A DNA stretch of 64,000 nt from Panulirus ornatus (GCF_036320965.1 NC_092264.1:21457565-21521564); one strand, 5' to 3'; numbered from the stretch's first letter, positions 48,858 through 60,440 are shown. Translations and numbers: made by a program. Notes: generated by a model from the letters alone, not told the origin.

Positions 48858-48862
<5 letters not shown>
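48738..48862 (-). promoter_or_regulatory. 5' leader of family A, shared with element S
   Basis: On the minus strand this reads TATCCCACGGGATAGGGAAG, then AGAAAGAATACTTCCCACG, CGTAGAAGGCGACTAAAGG and a G-rich then CT-rich segment, just before the conserved coding start. It matches the 5' half of every element S copy over about 120 bp. Complementary segments could fold into consecutive hairpins. In other LINE families leaders at this position carry internal promoters or self-cleaving ribozymes; such a role here is inference. Confidence 0.6.

Positions 48863-48910
<48 letters not shown>
48861..48910. repeat. (TA)n tract
   Basis: 25 TA units between the 5' ends of a minus-strand and a plus-strand family A copy (head-to-head). 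Confidence 0.95.
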
Positions 48911-48913
<3 letters not shown>

Positions 48914-49691
48914 CCCTGGAGGAAGTGAAGTGTTTTAGATATCTGGGAGTGGATCTGTCAGCGGATGGAACCATGGAAGCGGAAGTGGATCATAGGGTGG
49001 GGGAGGGGGCGAAAATTTTGGGAGCCTTGAAAAATGTGTGGAAGTCGAGAACATTATCTCGGAAAGCAAAAATGGGTATGTTTGAAGGAATAGTGGTACC
49101 AACAATGTTGTATGGTTGCGAGGCGTGGGCTATGGATAGAGATGTGCGCAGGAGGATGGATGTGCTGGAAATGAGATGTTTGAGGAAAATGTGTGGTGTG
49201 AGGTGGTTTGATCGAGTAAGTAACGTAAGGGTAAGAGAGATGTGTGGAAATAAAAAGAGCGTGGTTGAGAGAGCAGAAGAGGGTGTTTTGAAATGGTTTG
49301 GGCACATGGAGAGAATGAGTGAGGAAAGATTGACCAAGAGGATATATGTGTCGGAGGTGGAGGGAACGAGGAGAAGAGGGAGACCAAATTGGAGGTGGAA
49401 AGATGGAGTGAAAAAGATTTTGTGTGATCGGGGCCTGAACATGCAGGAGGGTGAAAGGAGGGCAAGGAATAGAGTGAATTGGAGCGATGTGGTATACAGG
49501 GGTTGACGTGCTGTCAGTGGATTGAATCAAGGCATGTGAAGCGTCTGGGGTAAACCATGGAAAGCTGTGTAGGTATGTATATTTGCGTGTGTGGACGTGT
49601 GTATGTACATGTGTATGGGGGGGGGGGGTTGGGCCATTTCTTTCGTCTGTTTCCTTGCGCTACCTCGCAAACGCGGGAGACAGCGACAAAG

Positions 49692-49729
<38 letters not shown>
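48911..49729 (+). pseudogene. Family A LINE, 3' fragment, open C-terminal frame
   Basis: LINE homology starts at 48916 (CTGGAGGAAGTGAAGTG, the LEEVKCFRYLGVDLSAD region) and the frame is open to the stop at 49504-49506, covering only the C-terminal domain. The first bases (TATCCCTGG) match the extreme 5' end of the leader rather than the LINE interior. The 3'UTR is the mid class, followed by the tail and an A run of about 35 (49695-49729). Confidence 0.85.
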
Positions 49730-49732
<3 letters not shown>

Positions 49733-49971
49733 TATCCCTGGGGATAGGGGAGAAAGAATACTTCCCACGTATTCCCTGCATGTCGTAGAAGCCGACTAAA
49801 AGGGGAGGGAGCGTGGGGCTGGAAATCCTCTCCTTTCTTTTTTTTTTTTGATTTTCCAAAAGAAGGAACAGAGAAGGGGACCAGGTGAGGATATTCCCTC
49901 AAAGGCCCAGTCCTCTGTTCTTAATGCTACCTCGCTAACGCGGGAAATGGCAAATAGTTTGAAAGAAAGAA

Positions 49972-49973
<2 letters not shown>
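49733..49973 (+). mobile_element. Element S, complete copy
   Basis: Begins ATCCCTGGGGATAGGGGAGA directly after the A tail of the preceding LINE. It has the leader-like 5' half, an internal T run at 49840-49850, a middle segment (TTTTCCAAAAGAAGGAACAG) and the tail GCTACCTCGCTAACGCGGGA at 49926-49945. It ends in GAAAGAAAGAAAG and (TA)n. It lies on the same strand as both neighbouring LINE copies. Confidence 0.9.

Positions 49974-50012
<39 letters not shown>
49974..50012. repeat. (TA)n tract
   Basis: About 19 TA units between the 3' end of element S and the 5' end of a truncated LINE. Confidence 0.95.

Positions 50013-51856
<1,844 letters not shown>

Positions 51857-51934
<78 letters not shown>
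51857..51934. repeat. (TA)n tract
   Basis: About 39 TA units between two plus-strand element S copies. Confidence 0.95.
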
Positions 51935-51937
<3 letters not shown>

Positions 51938-52165
51938 CCCAGGGGATAGGGGAGAAAGAATACTTCCCACGTATTCCCTGCGTGTCGTAGAAGGCGACTA
52001 AAAGGGGAGGGAGCGGGGGGTTGGAAATCCTCCCCTCTCAATTTTTTTTTTTAATTTTCCAAAAGAAGGAACAGAGAAGGGGGCCAGGTGAGGATATTCC
52101 CTCAGTGGCCCAGTTCTCTGTTCTTAACGCTACCTCGCTAACGCGGGAAATGGCGAATAGTTTGA

Positions 52166-52169
<4 letters not shown>
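51935..52169 (+). mobile_element. Element S, complete copy
   Basis: Very similar to the preceding copy (same GGGGGTTGGAAATCCTCCCC region, TTTTTTTTTTAATTTTCC and CAGTGGCCCAGT middle) and in the same orientation. It is either a second insertion or a tandem duplication of element plus TA tract. Confidence 0.9.

Positions 52170-52224
<55 letters not shown>
52170..52224. repeat. (TA)n tract
   Basis: About 27 TA units between oppositely oriented, tail-to-tail element S copies. Confidence 0.95.
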
Positions 52225-52227
<3 letters not shown>

Positions 52228-52462
52228 CTTTCTTTCTTTCATACTATTCGCTATTTCCTGCATTAGCGAGGCAGCGTGAAGAACAGAGGACTGGGGCTTT
52301 GAGGGAATATCCTCACCTGGCCCCTCTTCTCTGTTCCTTCTTTTGGAAAATTGAAAAAAAAAACAAGAGGGGAGGATTTACAGCCACCTGCTCCCTCCCC
52401 TTTTAGTCGCCTTCTACGACACGCAGGGAATATGTGGGAAGTATTCTTTCTCCCCTATCCCC

Positions 52463-52469
<7 letters not shown>
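52225..52469 (-). mobile_element. Element S, complete copy, minus strand
   Basis: Tail-to-tail with the plus-strand copy ending at 52169. More diverged than its neighbours (GCATTAGCGAGGCAGCGTGA in the tail, ATTTACAGCCACCTG in the leader half). It ends in CCCTATCCCCAGGGATA at the right. Confidence 0.9.

Positions 52470-52515
<46 letters not shown>
52467..52515. repeat. (TA)n tract
   Basis: About 24 TA units followed by a 27-base T run that belongs to the minus-strand LINE. Confidence 0.95.
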
Positions 52516-52542
<27 letters not shown>

Positions 52543-54665
52543 ATACTTTGTCGCTGTCTCCCGCGTTTGCGAGGTAGCGCAAGGAAACAGACGAAAGAAA
52601 TGGCCCAACCCCCCCCCCATACACATGTACATACACACGTCCACACACGCAAATATACATACCTACACAGCTTTCCATGGTTTACCCCAGACGCTTCACA
52701 TGCCTTGATTCAATCCACTGACAGCACGTCAACCCCTGTATACCACATCGCTCCAATTCACTCTATTCCTTGCCCTCCTTTCACCCTCCTGCATGTTCAG
52801 GCCCGATCACACAAAATCTTTTTCACTCCATCTTTCCACCTCCAATTTGGTCTCCCTCTTCTCCTCGTTCCCTCCACCTCCGACACATATATCCTCTTGG
52901 TCAATCTTTCCTCACTCATTCTCTCCATGTGCCCAAACCATTTCAAAACACCCTCTTCTGCTCTCTCAACCACGCTCTTTTTATTTCCACACATCTCTCT
53001 TACCCTTACGTTACTTACTCGATCAAACCACCTCACACCACACATTGTCCTCAAACATCTCATTTCCAGCACATCCATCCTCCTGCGCACATCTCTATCC
53101 ATAGCCCACGCCTCGCAACCATACAACATTGTTGGAACCACTATTCCTTCAAACATACCCATTTTTGCTTTCCGAGATAATGTTCTCGACTTCCACACAT
53201 TCTTCAAGGCTCCCAAAATTTTCGCCCCCTCCCCCACCCTATGATCCACTTCCGCTTCCATGGTTCCATCCGCTGCCAGATCCACTCCCAGATATCTAAA
53301 ACACTTCACTTCCTCCAGTTTTTCTCCATTCATACTCACCTCCCAATTGACTTGACCCTCACCCCTACTGTACCTAATAACCTTGCTCTTATTCCCATTT
53401 ACTCTTAACTTTCTTCTTCCACACACTTTACCAAACTCAGTCACCAGCTTCTGCAGTTTCTCACATGAATCAGCCACCAGTGCTGTATCATCAGCGAACA
53501 ACAACTGACTCACTTCCCAAGCTCTCTCATCCCCAACAGACTTCATACTTGCCCCTCTTTCCAAAACTCTTACATTTACCTCCCTAACAACCCCATCCAT
53601 AAACAAATTAAACAACCATGGAGACATCACACACCCCTGCCGCAAACCTACATTCACTGACAACCAATCACTTTCCTCTCTTCCTACACGTACACATGCC
53701 TTACATCCTCGATAAAAACTTTTCACTGCTTCTAACAACTTTCCTCCCACACCATATATTCTTAATACCTTCCACAGAGCATCTCTATCAACTCTATCAT
53801 ATGCCTTCTCCAGATCCATAAATGCTACATACAAATCCATTTGCTTTTCTAAGTATTTCTCACATACATTCTTCAAAGCAAACACCTGATCCACACATCC
53901 TCTACCACTTCTGAAACCACACTGCTCTTCCCCGATCTGATGCTCTGTACATGCCTTCACCCTCTCAATCAATACCCTCCCATATGATTTACCAGGAATA
54001 CTCAATAAACTTATACCTCTGTAATTTGAGCACTCACTCTTATCCCCTTTGCCTTTGTACAATGGCACTATGCACGCATTCCGCCAATCCTCAGGCACCT
54101 CACCATGAGTCATACATACATTAAATAACCTTACGAACCAGTCAACAATACAGTCACCCCCTTTTTTAATAAATTCCACTGCAATACCATCCAAACCTGC
54201 TGTCTTGCCGGCTTTCATCATCCGCAAAGCTTTCACTACCTCTTCTCTGTTTACCAAATCATTTTCCCTAACCCTCTCACTTTGCACACCACCTCGACCA
54301 AAACACCCTATATCTGCCACTCTATCATCAAACACATTCAACAAAGCTTCAAAATACTCACTCCATCTCCTTCTCACATCACCACTACTTGTTATCACCT
54401 CCCCATTTGCGCCCTTCACTGAAGTTCCCATTTGCTCCCTTGTCTTATGCACTTTATTTACCTCCTTCCAGAACATCTTTTTATTCTCTCTAAAATTTAA
54501 TGATACTCTCTCACCCCAACTCTCGTTTGCCCTTTTTTTCACCTCTTGCACCTTTCTCTTGACCTCCTGTCTCTTTCTTTTATACATCTCCCACTCAATT
54601 GCATTTTTTCCCTGCAAAAATCGTCCAAATGCCTCTCTCTTCTCTTTCACTAATACTCTTACTTC

Positions 54666-54668
<3 letters not shown>
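52516..54668 (-). pseudogene. Family A LINE, minus strand, long open frame with one C-terminal frameshift
   Basis: Truncated 5' in the linker between endonuclease and reverse transcriptase (starts at DEEVRVLVKEKREAFGRF). A frame of 617 codons (54650 to 52797) covers the entire reverse transcriptase, with AGLDGIAVEFIKKGG, YRGISLL, GFRSGRG, FMDLEKAYDRVD, LRQGCVMSP and FADDTALVADS, plus nearly all of the C-terminal domain. A single-base deletion in the C run near 52800 (GGCCCGATC instead of GGCCCCGATC) shifts the last codons, so the protein ends ILCDRA instead of ILCDRGLNMQEG. The 3'UTR is the mid class. The endonuclease is missing. Head-to-head with the intact copy to its right. Confidence 0.9.

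Positions 54669-54722
<54 letters not shown>
54669..54722. repeat. (TA)n tract between head-to-head LINEs
   Basis: About 26 TA units. Because it reads as alternating tyrosine and isoleucine without a stop, it joins an antisense frame on its left to the sense LINE frame on its right. Confidence 0.95.
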
Positions 54723-54724
<2 letters not shown>

Positions 54725-57717
54725 GAAACAGAAGAAGGAGTCACGCGGGGAGTGCTCATCCTCCTCGAAGGCTCAGAGTGGGGTGCCTAAATGTGTGTGG
54801 ATGTAACCAAGATGTGAAAAAAGGAGAGATAGGTAGTATGTTTGAGGAAAGGAACCTGGATGTTTTGGCTCTGAGTGAAACGAAGCTCAAGGGTAAAGGG
54901 GAAGAGTGGTTTGGGAATGTCTGGGGAGTAAAGTCAGGGGTTAGTGAGAGGACAAGAGCAAGGGAAGGAGTAGCAATACTCCTGAAACAGGAGTTGTGGG
55001 AGTATGTGATAGAATGTAAGAAGGTAAATTCTCGATTAATATGGGTAAAACTGAAAGTTGATGGAGAGAGGTGGGTGATTATTGGTGCATATGCACCTGG
55101 GCATGAGAAGAAAGATCATGAGAGGCAAGTGTTTTGGGAGCAGCTGAATGAGTGTGTTAGTGGTTTTGATGCACGAGACCGGGTTATAGTGATGGGTGAT
55201 TTGAATGCAAAGGTGAGTAATGTGGCAGTTGAGGGAATAATTGGTATACATGGGGTGTTCAGTGTTGTAAATGGAAATGGTGAAGAGCTTGTAGATTTAT
55301 GTGCTGAAAAAGGACTGATGATTGGGAATACCTGGTTTAAAAAGCGAGATATACATAAGTATACTTATGTAAGTAGGAGAGATGGCCAGAGAGCGTTATT
55401 GGATTACGTGTTAATTGACAGGCGTGCGAGAGAGAGACTTTTGGATGTTAATGTGCTGAGAGTTGCAACTGGAGGGATGTCTGATCATTATCTTGTGGAG
55501 ACTAAGGTGAAGATTTGTATGGGTTTTCAGAAAAGAAGAGTGAATGTTGGGGTGAAGAGGGTGGTGAGAGTAAGTGAGCTTGGGAAGGAGACCTGTGTGA
55601 GGAAGTACCAGGAGAGACTGAGTACAGAATGGAAAAAGGTGAGAACAATGGAAGTAAGGGGAGTGGTGGAGGAATGGGATGTATTTAGGGAATCATTGAT
55701 GGATTGCGCAAAAGATGCTTGTGGCATGAGAAGAATGGGAGGTGGGTTGATTAGAAAGGGTAGTGAGTGGTGGGATGAAGAAGTAAGAGTATTAGTGAAA
55801 GAGAAGAGAGAGGCATTTGGACGATTTTTGCAGGGAAAAAATGCAATTGAGTGGGAGATGTATAAAAGAAAGAGACAGGAGGTCAAGAGAAAGGTGCAAG
55901 AGGTGAAAAAAAGGGCAAATGAGAGTTGGGGTGAGAGAGTATCATTAAATTTTAGAGAGAATAAAAAGATGTTCTGGAAGGAGGTAAACAAAGTGCGTAA
56001 GACAAGGGAGCAAATGGGAACTTCAGTGAAGGGCGCAAATGGGGAGGTGATAACAAGTAGTGGTGATGTGAGAAGGAGATGGAGTGAGTATTTTGAAGCT
56101 TTGTTGAATGTGTTTGATGATAGAGTGGCAGATATAGGGTGTTTTGGTCGAGGTGGTGTGCAAAGTGAGAGGGTTAGGGAAAATGATTTGGTAAACAGAG
56201 AAGAGGTAGTGAAAGCTTTGCGGAAGATGAAAGCCGGCAAGGCAGCAGGTTTGGATGGTATTGCAGTGGAATTTATTAAAAAAGGGGGTGACTGTATTGT
56301 GGACTGGTTGGTAAGGTTATTTAATGTATGTATGACTCATGGTGAGGTGCCTGAGGATTGGCGGAATGCGTGCATAGTGCCATTGTACAAAGGCAAAGGG
56401 GATAAGAGTGAGTGCTCAAATTACAGAGGTATAAGTTTATTGAGTATTCCTGGTAAATTATATGGGAGGGTATTGATTGAGAGGGTGAAGGCATGTACAG
56501 AGCATCAGATCGGGGAAGAGCAGTGTGGTTTCAGAAGTGGTAGAGGATGTGTGGATCAGGTGTTTGCTTTGAAGAATGTATGTGAGAAATACTTAGAAAA
56601 GCAAATGGATTTGTATGTAGCATTTATGGATCTGGAGAAGGCATATGACAGAGTTGATAGAGATGCTCTGTGGAAGGTATTAAGAATATATGGTGTGGGA
56701 GGAAAGTTGTTAGAAGCAGTGAAAAGTTTTTATCGAGGATGTAAGGCATGTGTACGTGTAGGAAGAGAGGAAAGTGATTGGTTCTCAGTGAATGTAGGTT
56801 TGTGGCAGGGGTGTGTGATGTCTCCATGGTTGTTTAATTTGTTTATGGATGGGGTTGTTAGGGAGGTAAATGCAAGAGTTTTGGAAAGAGGGGCAAGTAT
56901 GAAGTCTGTTGGGGATGAGAGAGCTTGGGAAGTGAGTCAGTTGTTGTTCGCTGATGATACAGCGCTGGTGGCTGATTCATGTGAGAAACTGCAGAAGCTG
57001 GTGACTGAGTTTGGTAAAGTGTGTGGAAGAAGAAAGTTAAGAGTAAATGTGAATAAGAGCAAGGTTATTAGGTACAGTAGGGTTGAGGGTCAAGTCAATT
57101 GGGAGGTGAGTTTGAATGGAGAAAAACTGGAGGAAGTGAAGTGTTTTAGATATCTGGGAGTGGATTTGGCAGCGGATGGAACCATGGAAGCGGAAGTGGA
57201 TCATAGGGTGGGGGAGGGGGCGAAAATTCTGGGGGCCTTGAAGAATGTGTGGAAGTCGAGAACATTATCTCGGAAAGCAAAAATGGGTATGTTTGAAGGA
57301 ATAGTGGTTCCAACAATGTTGTATGGTTGCGAGGCGTGGGCTATGGATAGAGTTGTGTGCAGGAGGATGGATGTGCTGGAAATGAGATGTTTGAGGACAA
57401 TGTGTGGTGTGAGGTGGTTTGATCGAGTGAGTAACGTAAGGGTAAGAGAGATGTGTGGAAATAAAAAGAGCGTGGTTGAGAGAGCAGAAGAGGGTGTTTT
57501 GAAGTGGTTTGGGCACATGGAGAGAATGAGTGAGGAAAGATTGACCAAGAGGATATATGTGTCGGAGGTGAAGGGAACGAGGAGAAGAGGGAGACCAAAT
57601 TGGAGGTGGAAAGATGGAGTGAAAAAGATTTTGTGTGATCGGGGCCTGAACATGCAGGAGGGTGAAAGGAGGGCAAGGAATAGAGTGAATTGGAGCGATG
57701 TGGTATACCGGGGTTGA
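54721..57717 (+). CDS. Endonuclease / reverse transcriptase polyprotein of family A LINE (998 aa)
   Basis: Would nick target DNA and reverse-transcribe its own RNA onto the nick. Residues 20-265 form an APE-type endonuclease: E53 in LSETK, GDLNAK with D160 and N162, SDH at 254-256. A basic linker (270-480) precedes the reverse transcriptase: AGLDG near 509-513, YRGISLL from Y568, CGFRSGRG near 602, FMDLEKAYD with D637, QGCVMSPW near 696, FADDTALVADS with F743-D746, then NKSKVI and FRYLGVD. A C-terminal region (about 860-998; YGCEAWAMD, RCLRTMCGVRW, KWFGHMERM, RGRPNWRWKDG) follows. There is no RNase H. The ATG at 54721 overlaps the TA tract and may be fortuitous; the full-length copy at 45141-48862 has no ATG there. 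W695 (others R) beside motif B and C879 (others R) are C-to-T changes that could impair activity. No upstream promoter is identifiable. Confidence 0.88.
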
Positions 57718-57905
57718 CGTGCTGTCAGTGGATTGAATCAAGGCATGTGAAGCGTCTGGGGTAAACCATGGAAAGCTGTGTAGGTATGTATATTTGCGTG
57801 TGTGGACGTATGTATATATATGTGTATGGGGGGGGGGGGTTGGGCCATTTCTTTCGTCTGTTTCCTTGCGCTACCTCGCAAACGCGGGAGACAGCGACAA
57901 AGTAT
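54721..57905 (+). mobile_element. Family A LINE, nearly full length, young copy
   Basis: Non-LTR retrotransposon of about 3.2 kb: coding region 54721-57717, then a mid-class 3'UTR of 188 bp ending in the stem-loop tail (GCTACCTCGCAAACGCGGGA at 57870-57889) and an AT-rich end. The 5' boundary falls at the conserved GGGAAACAGAAG just before the coding start, so the leader is missing. It therefore probably lacks a promoter if the leader provides one. A single ORF with endonuclease then reverse transcriptase, no RNase H and simple-repeat ends is typical of the RTE clade; the assignment is by layout only. Confidence 0.9.
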
Positions 57906-57920
57906 AATAAAATATAATAT

Positions 57921-57945
57921 AATATATATATATATATATATATAT
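57921..57945. repeat. Short (TA)n tract
   Basis: About 12 TA units after a degenerate TATAATAAAATATAATATAA end of the preceding LINE. Confidence 0.9.
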
Positions 57946-58569
57946 AGGGTGGGGGAGGGGGCGAAAATTCTGGTAGCCTTGAATAATGTGTGGAAGTCGA
58001 GAACATTATCTCGGAAAGCAAAAATGGGTATGTTTGAAGGAATAGTGGTTCCAACAATGTTGTATGGTTGCGAGGCGTGGACTATGGATAGAGTTGTGCG
58101 CAGGAGGATGGATGTGCTGGAAATGAGATGTTTGAGGACAATGTGTGGTGTGAGGTGGTTTGATCGAGTAAGTAACGTAAGGGTAAGAGAGATGTGTGGT
58201 AATAAAAAGAGCGTGGTTGAGAGAGCAGAAGAGGGTGTTTTGAAATGGTTTGGTCACATGGAGAGAATGAGTGAGGAAAGATTGACCAAGAGGATATATG
58301 TGTCGGAGGTGGAGGGAACGAGGAGAAGAGGGAGACCAAATTGGAGGTGGAAAGATGGAGTGAAAAAGATTTTGTGTGATCGGGGCCTGAACATGCAGGA
58401 GGGTGAAAGGAGGGCAAAGAATAGGGTGAATTGGAGCGATGTGGTATACCGGGGTTGACGTGCTGTCAGTGGATTGAATCAAGGCATGTGTATGGGGGTG
58501 GGTTGGGTCATTTCTTTCGTCTTTTTCCTTGCGCTACCTCACAAACGCGGGAGACAACGACAAAGCAAA

Positions 58570-58577
<8 letters not shown>
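57945..58577 (+). pseudogene. Family A LINE, C-terminal fragment, shortest 3'UTR class
   Basis: Begins at the G-rich tract (AGGGTGGGGGAGGGGGCGAA) and is open to the stop at 58456-58458 (about 171 codons, C-terminal domain only). The 3'UTR has the same CATGTG-to-CATGTG deletion as the copy at 50012. Tail mutated to CCTCACAAACGCGGGAGACA, then a short A run. Confidence 0.87.

Positions 58578-58630
<53 letters not shown>
58578..58630. repeat. (TA)n tract
   Basis: About 26 TA units between consecutive plus-strand LINE copies. Confidence 0.95.
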
Positions 58631-58634
<4 letters not shown>

Positions 58635-60396
58635 GTTTTGGTCGAGGTGGTGTGCAAAGTGAGAGGGTTAGGGAAAATGATTTGGTAAACAGAGAAGAGG
58701 TAGTAAAAGCTTTGCGGAAGATGAAAGCCGGCAAGGCAGCAGGTTTGGATGGTATTGCAGTGGAATTTATTAAAAAAGGGGGTGACTGTATTGTTGACTG
58801 GTTGGTAAGGTTATTTAATGTATGTATGACTCATGGTGAGGTGCCTGAGGATTGGCGGAATGCGTGCATAGTGCCATTGTACAAAGGCAAAGGGGATAAG
58901 AGTGAGTGCTCAAATTACAGAGGTATAAGTTTGTTGAGTATTCCTGGTAAATTATATGGGAGGGTATTGATTGAGAGGGTGAAGGCATGTACAGAGCATC
59001 AGATTGGGGAAGAGCAGTGCGGTTTCAGAAGTGGTAGAGGATGTGTGGATCAGGTGTTTGCTTTGAAGAATGTATGTGAGAAATACTTAGAAAAGCAAAT
59101 GGATTTGTATGTAGCATTTATGGATCTGGAGAAGGCATATGATAGAGTTGATAGAGATGCTCTGTGGAAGGTATTAAGAATATATGGTGTGGGAGGCAAG
59201 TTGTTAGAAGCAGTGAAAAGTTTTTATCGAGGATGTAAGGCATGTGTACGTGTAGGAAGAGAGGAAAGTGATTGGTTCTCAGTGAATGTAGGTTTGCGGC
59301 AGGGGTGTGTGATGTCTCCATGGTTGTTTAATTTGTTTATGGATGGGGTTGTTAGGGAGGTAAATGCAAGAGTCCTGGAAAGAGGGGCAAGTATGAAGTC
59401 TGTTGGGGATGAGAGAGTTTGGGAAGTGAGTCAGTTGTTGTTCGCTGATGATACAGCGCTGGTGGCTGATTCATGTGAGAAACTGCAGAAGCTGGTGACT
59501 GAGTTTGGTAAAGTGTGTGGAAGAAGAAAGTTAAGAGTAAATGTGAATAAGAGCAAGGTTATTAGGTACAGTAGGGTTGAGGGTCAAGTCAATTGGGAGG
59601 TGAGTTTGAATGGAGAAAAACTGGAGGAAGTGAAGTGTTTTAGATATCTGGGAGTGGATCTGTCAGCGGATGGAACCATGGAAACGGAAGTGGATCATAG
59701 GGTGGGGGAGGGGGCGAAAATTTTGGGAGCCTTGAAAAATGTGTGGAAGTCGAGAACATTATCTCGGAAAGCAAAAATGGGTATGTTTGAAGGAATAGTG
59801 GTTCCAACAATGTTGTATGGTTGCGAGGCGTGGGCTATGGATAGAGTTGTGCGCAGGAGGATGGATGTGCTGGAAATGAGATGTTTGAGGACAATGTGTG
59901 GTGTGAGGTGGTTTGATCGAGTAAGTAACGTAAGGGTAAGAGAGATGTGTGGAAATAAAAAGAGCGTGGTTGAGAGAGCAGAAGAGGGTGTTTTGAAATG
60001 GTTTGGGCACATGGAGAGAATGAGTGAGGAAAGATTGACCAAGAGGATATATGTGTCGGAGGTGGAGGGAACGAGGAGAAGAGGGAGACCAAATTGGAGG
60101 TGGAAAGATGGAGTGAAAAAGATTTTGTGTGATCGGGGCCTGAACATGCAGGAGGGTGAAAGGAGGGCAAGGAATAGAGTGAATTGGAGCGATGTGGTAT
60201 ACCGGGGTTGACGTGCTGTCAGTGGATTGAATCAAGGCATGTGAAGCGTCTGGGGTAAACCATGGAAAGCTGTGTAGGTATGTATATTTGCGTGTGTGGA
60301 CGTGTGTATGTACATGTGTATGGGGGGGGGGGGTTGGGCCATTTCTTTCGTCTGTTTCCTTGCGCTACCTCGCAAACGCGGGAGACAGCGACAAAG

Positions 60397-60440
<44 letters not shown>
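58631..60440 (+). pseudogene. Family A LINE, 5'-truncated, open reverse transcriptase frame
   Basis: Begins at GGGTGTTTTGGTCGAGG (the IGCFGRGGVQSERVREND region) and remains open to the TGA at 60209-60211 (about 526 codons). This covers the complete reverse transcriptase with AGLDGIAVEFIKKGG, YRGISLL, GFRSGRG, FMDLEKAYDRVD, LRQGCVMSP, FADDTALVADS, FRYLGVDLSAD, and the C-terminal domain. No stop or frameshift is seen. Without the endonuclease it could not nick DNA, though a translated protein could still act as a reverse transcriptase; the upstream TA tract reads through in frame. Mid-class 3'UTR, then 40 A residues. Confidence 0.9.

Larger units (their letters stand above)
45141..48862 (-). 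pseudogene. Family A LINE, full length with 5' leader, minus strand, broken frames
   Basis: The only copy here that appears to run from the 5' leader (48862) to the 3' tail (45141). Reading leftward: leader 48862-48738; endonuclease (48730-47933; LNVCGCNHDEKKGEIGSM, LSKTKLKGKG, where other copies have SETK, GAYAPGHEKKDH, GDLNAKV, SDHYLVE); linker; reverse transcriptase (AGLDGTAVEFIKKGG, YRGI, GFRSGRG, FMDLEKAYDRVD, QGCVMSPWLFNLFMDG, FADDTALVADS); C-terminal domain and long-class 3'UTR. Frameshifts or stops separate the open blocks at 48287-48670, 47933-48274, 47624-47911, 47362-47721, 47052-47282, 46608-47033 and 45997-46629. A 179-bp tandem duplication lies in the palm. No ATG precedes the conserved GNRRSH start; a TAA lies six codons upstream of it, so the true initiation site is unclear. 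Confidence 0.9.

Noticed and set aside
54669..54722. TATA-box promoter in the TA tract upstream of the intact LINE
   Set aside because: Any (TA)n tract matches a TATA box; nothing else supports a promoter here.
55527..57741. Antisense frames of 110-236 codons on every family A copy (for example 55527-56240, 57265-57741)
   Set aside because: The coding strand is strongly purine-rich, so the opposite strand is pyrimidine-rich and poor in stop codons. The frames track the LINE's conservation and lack independent motifs.
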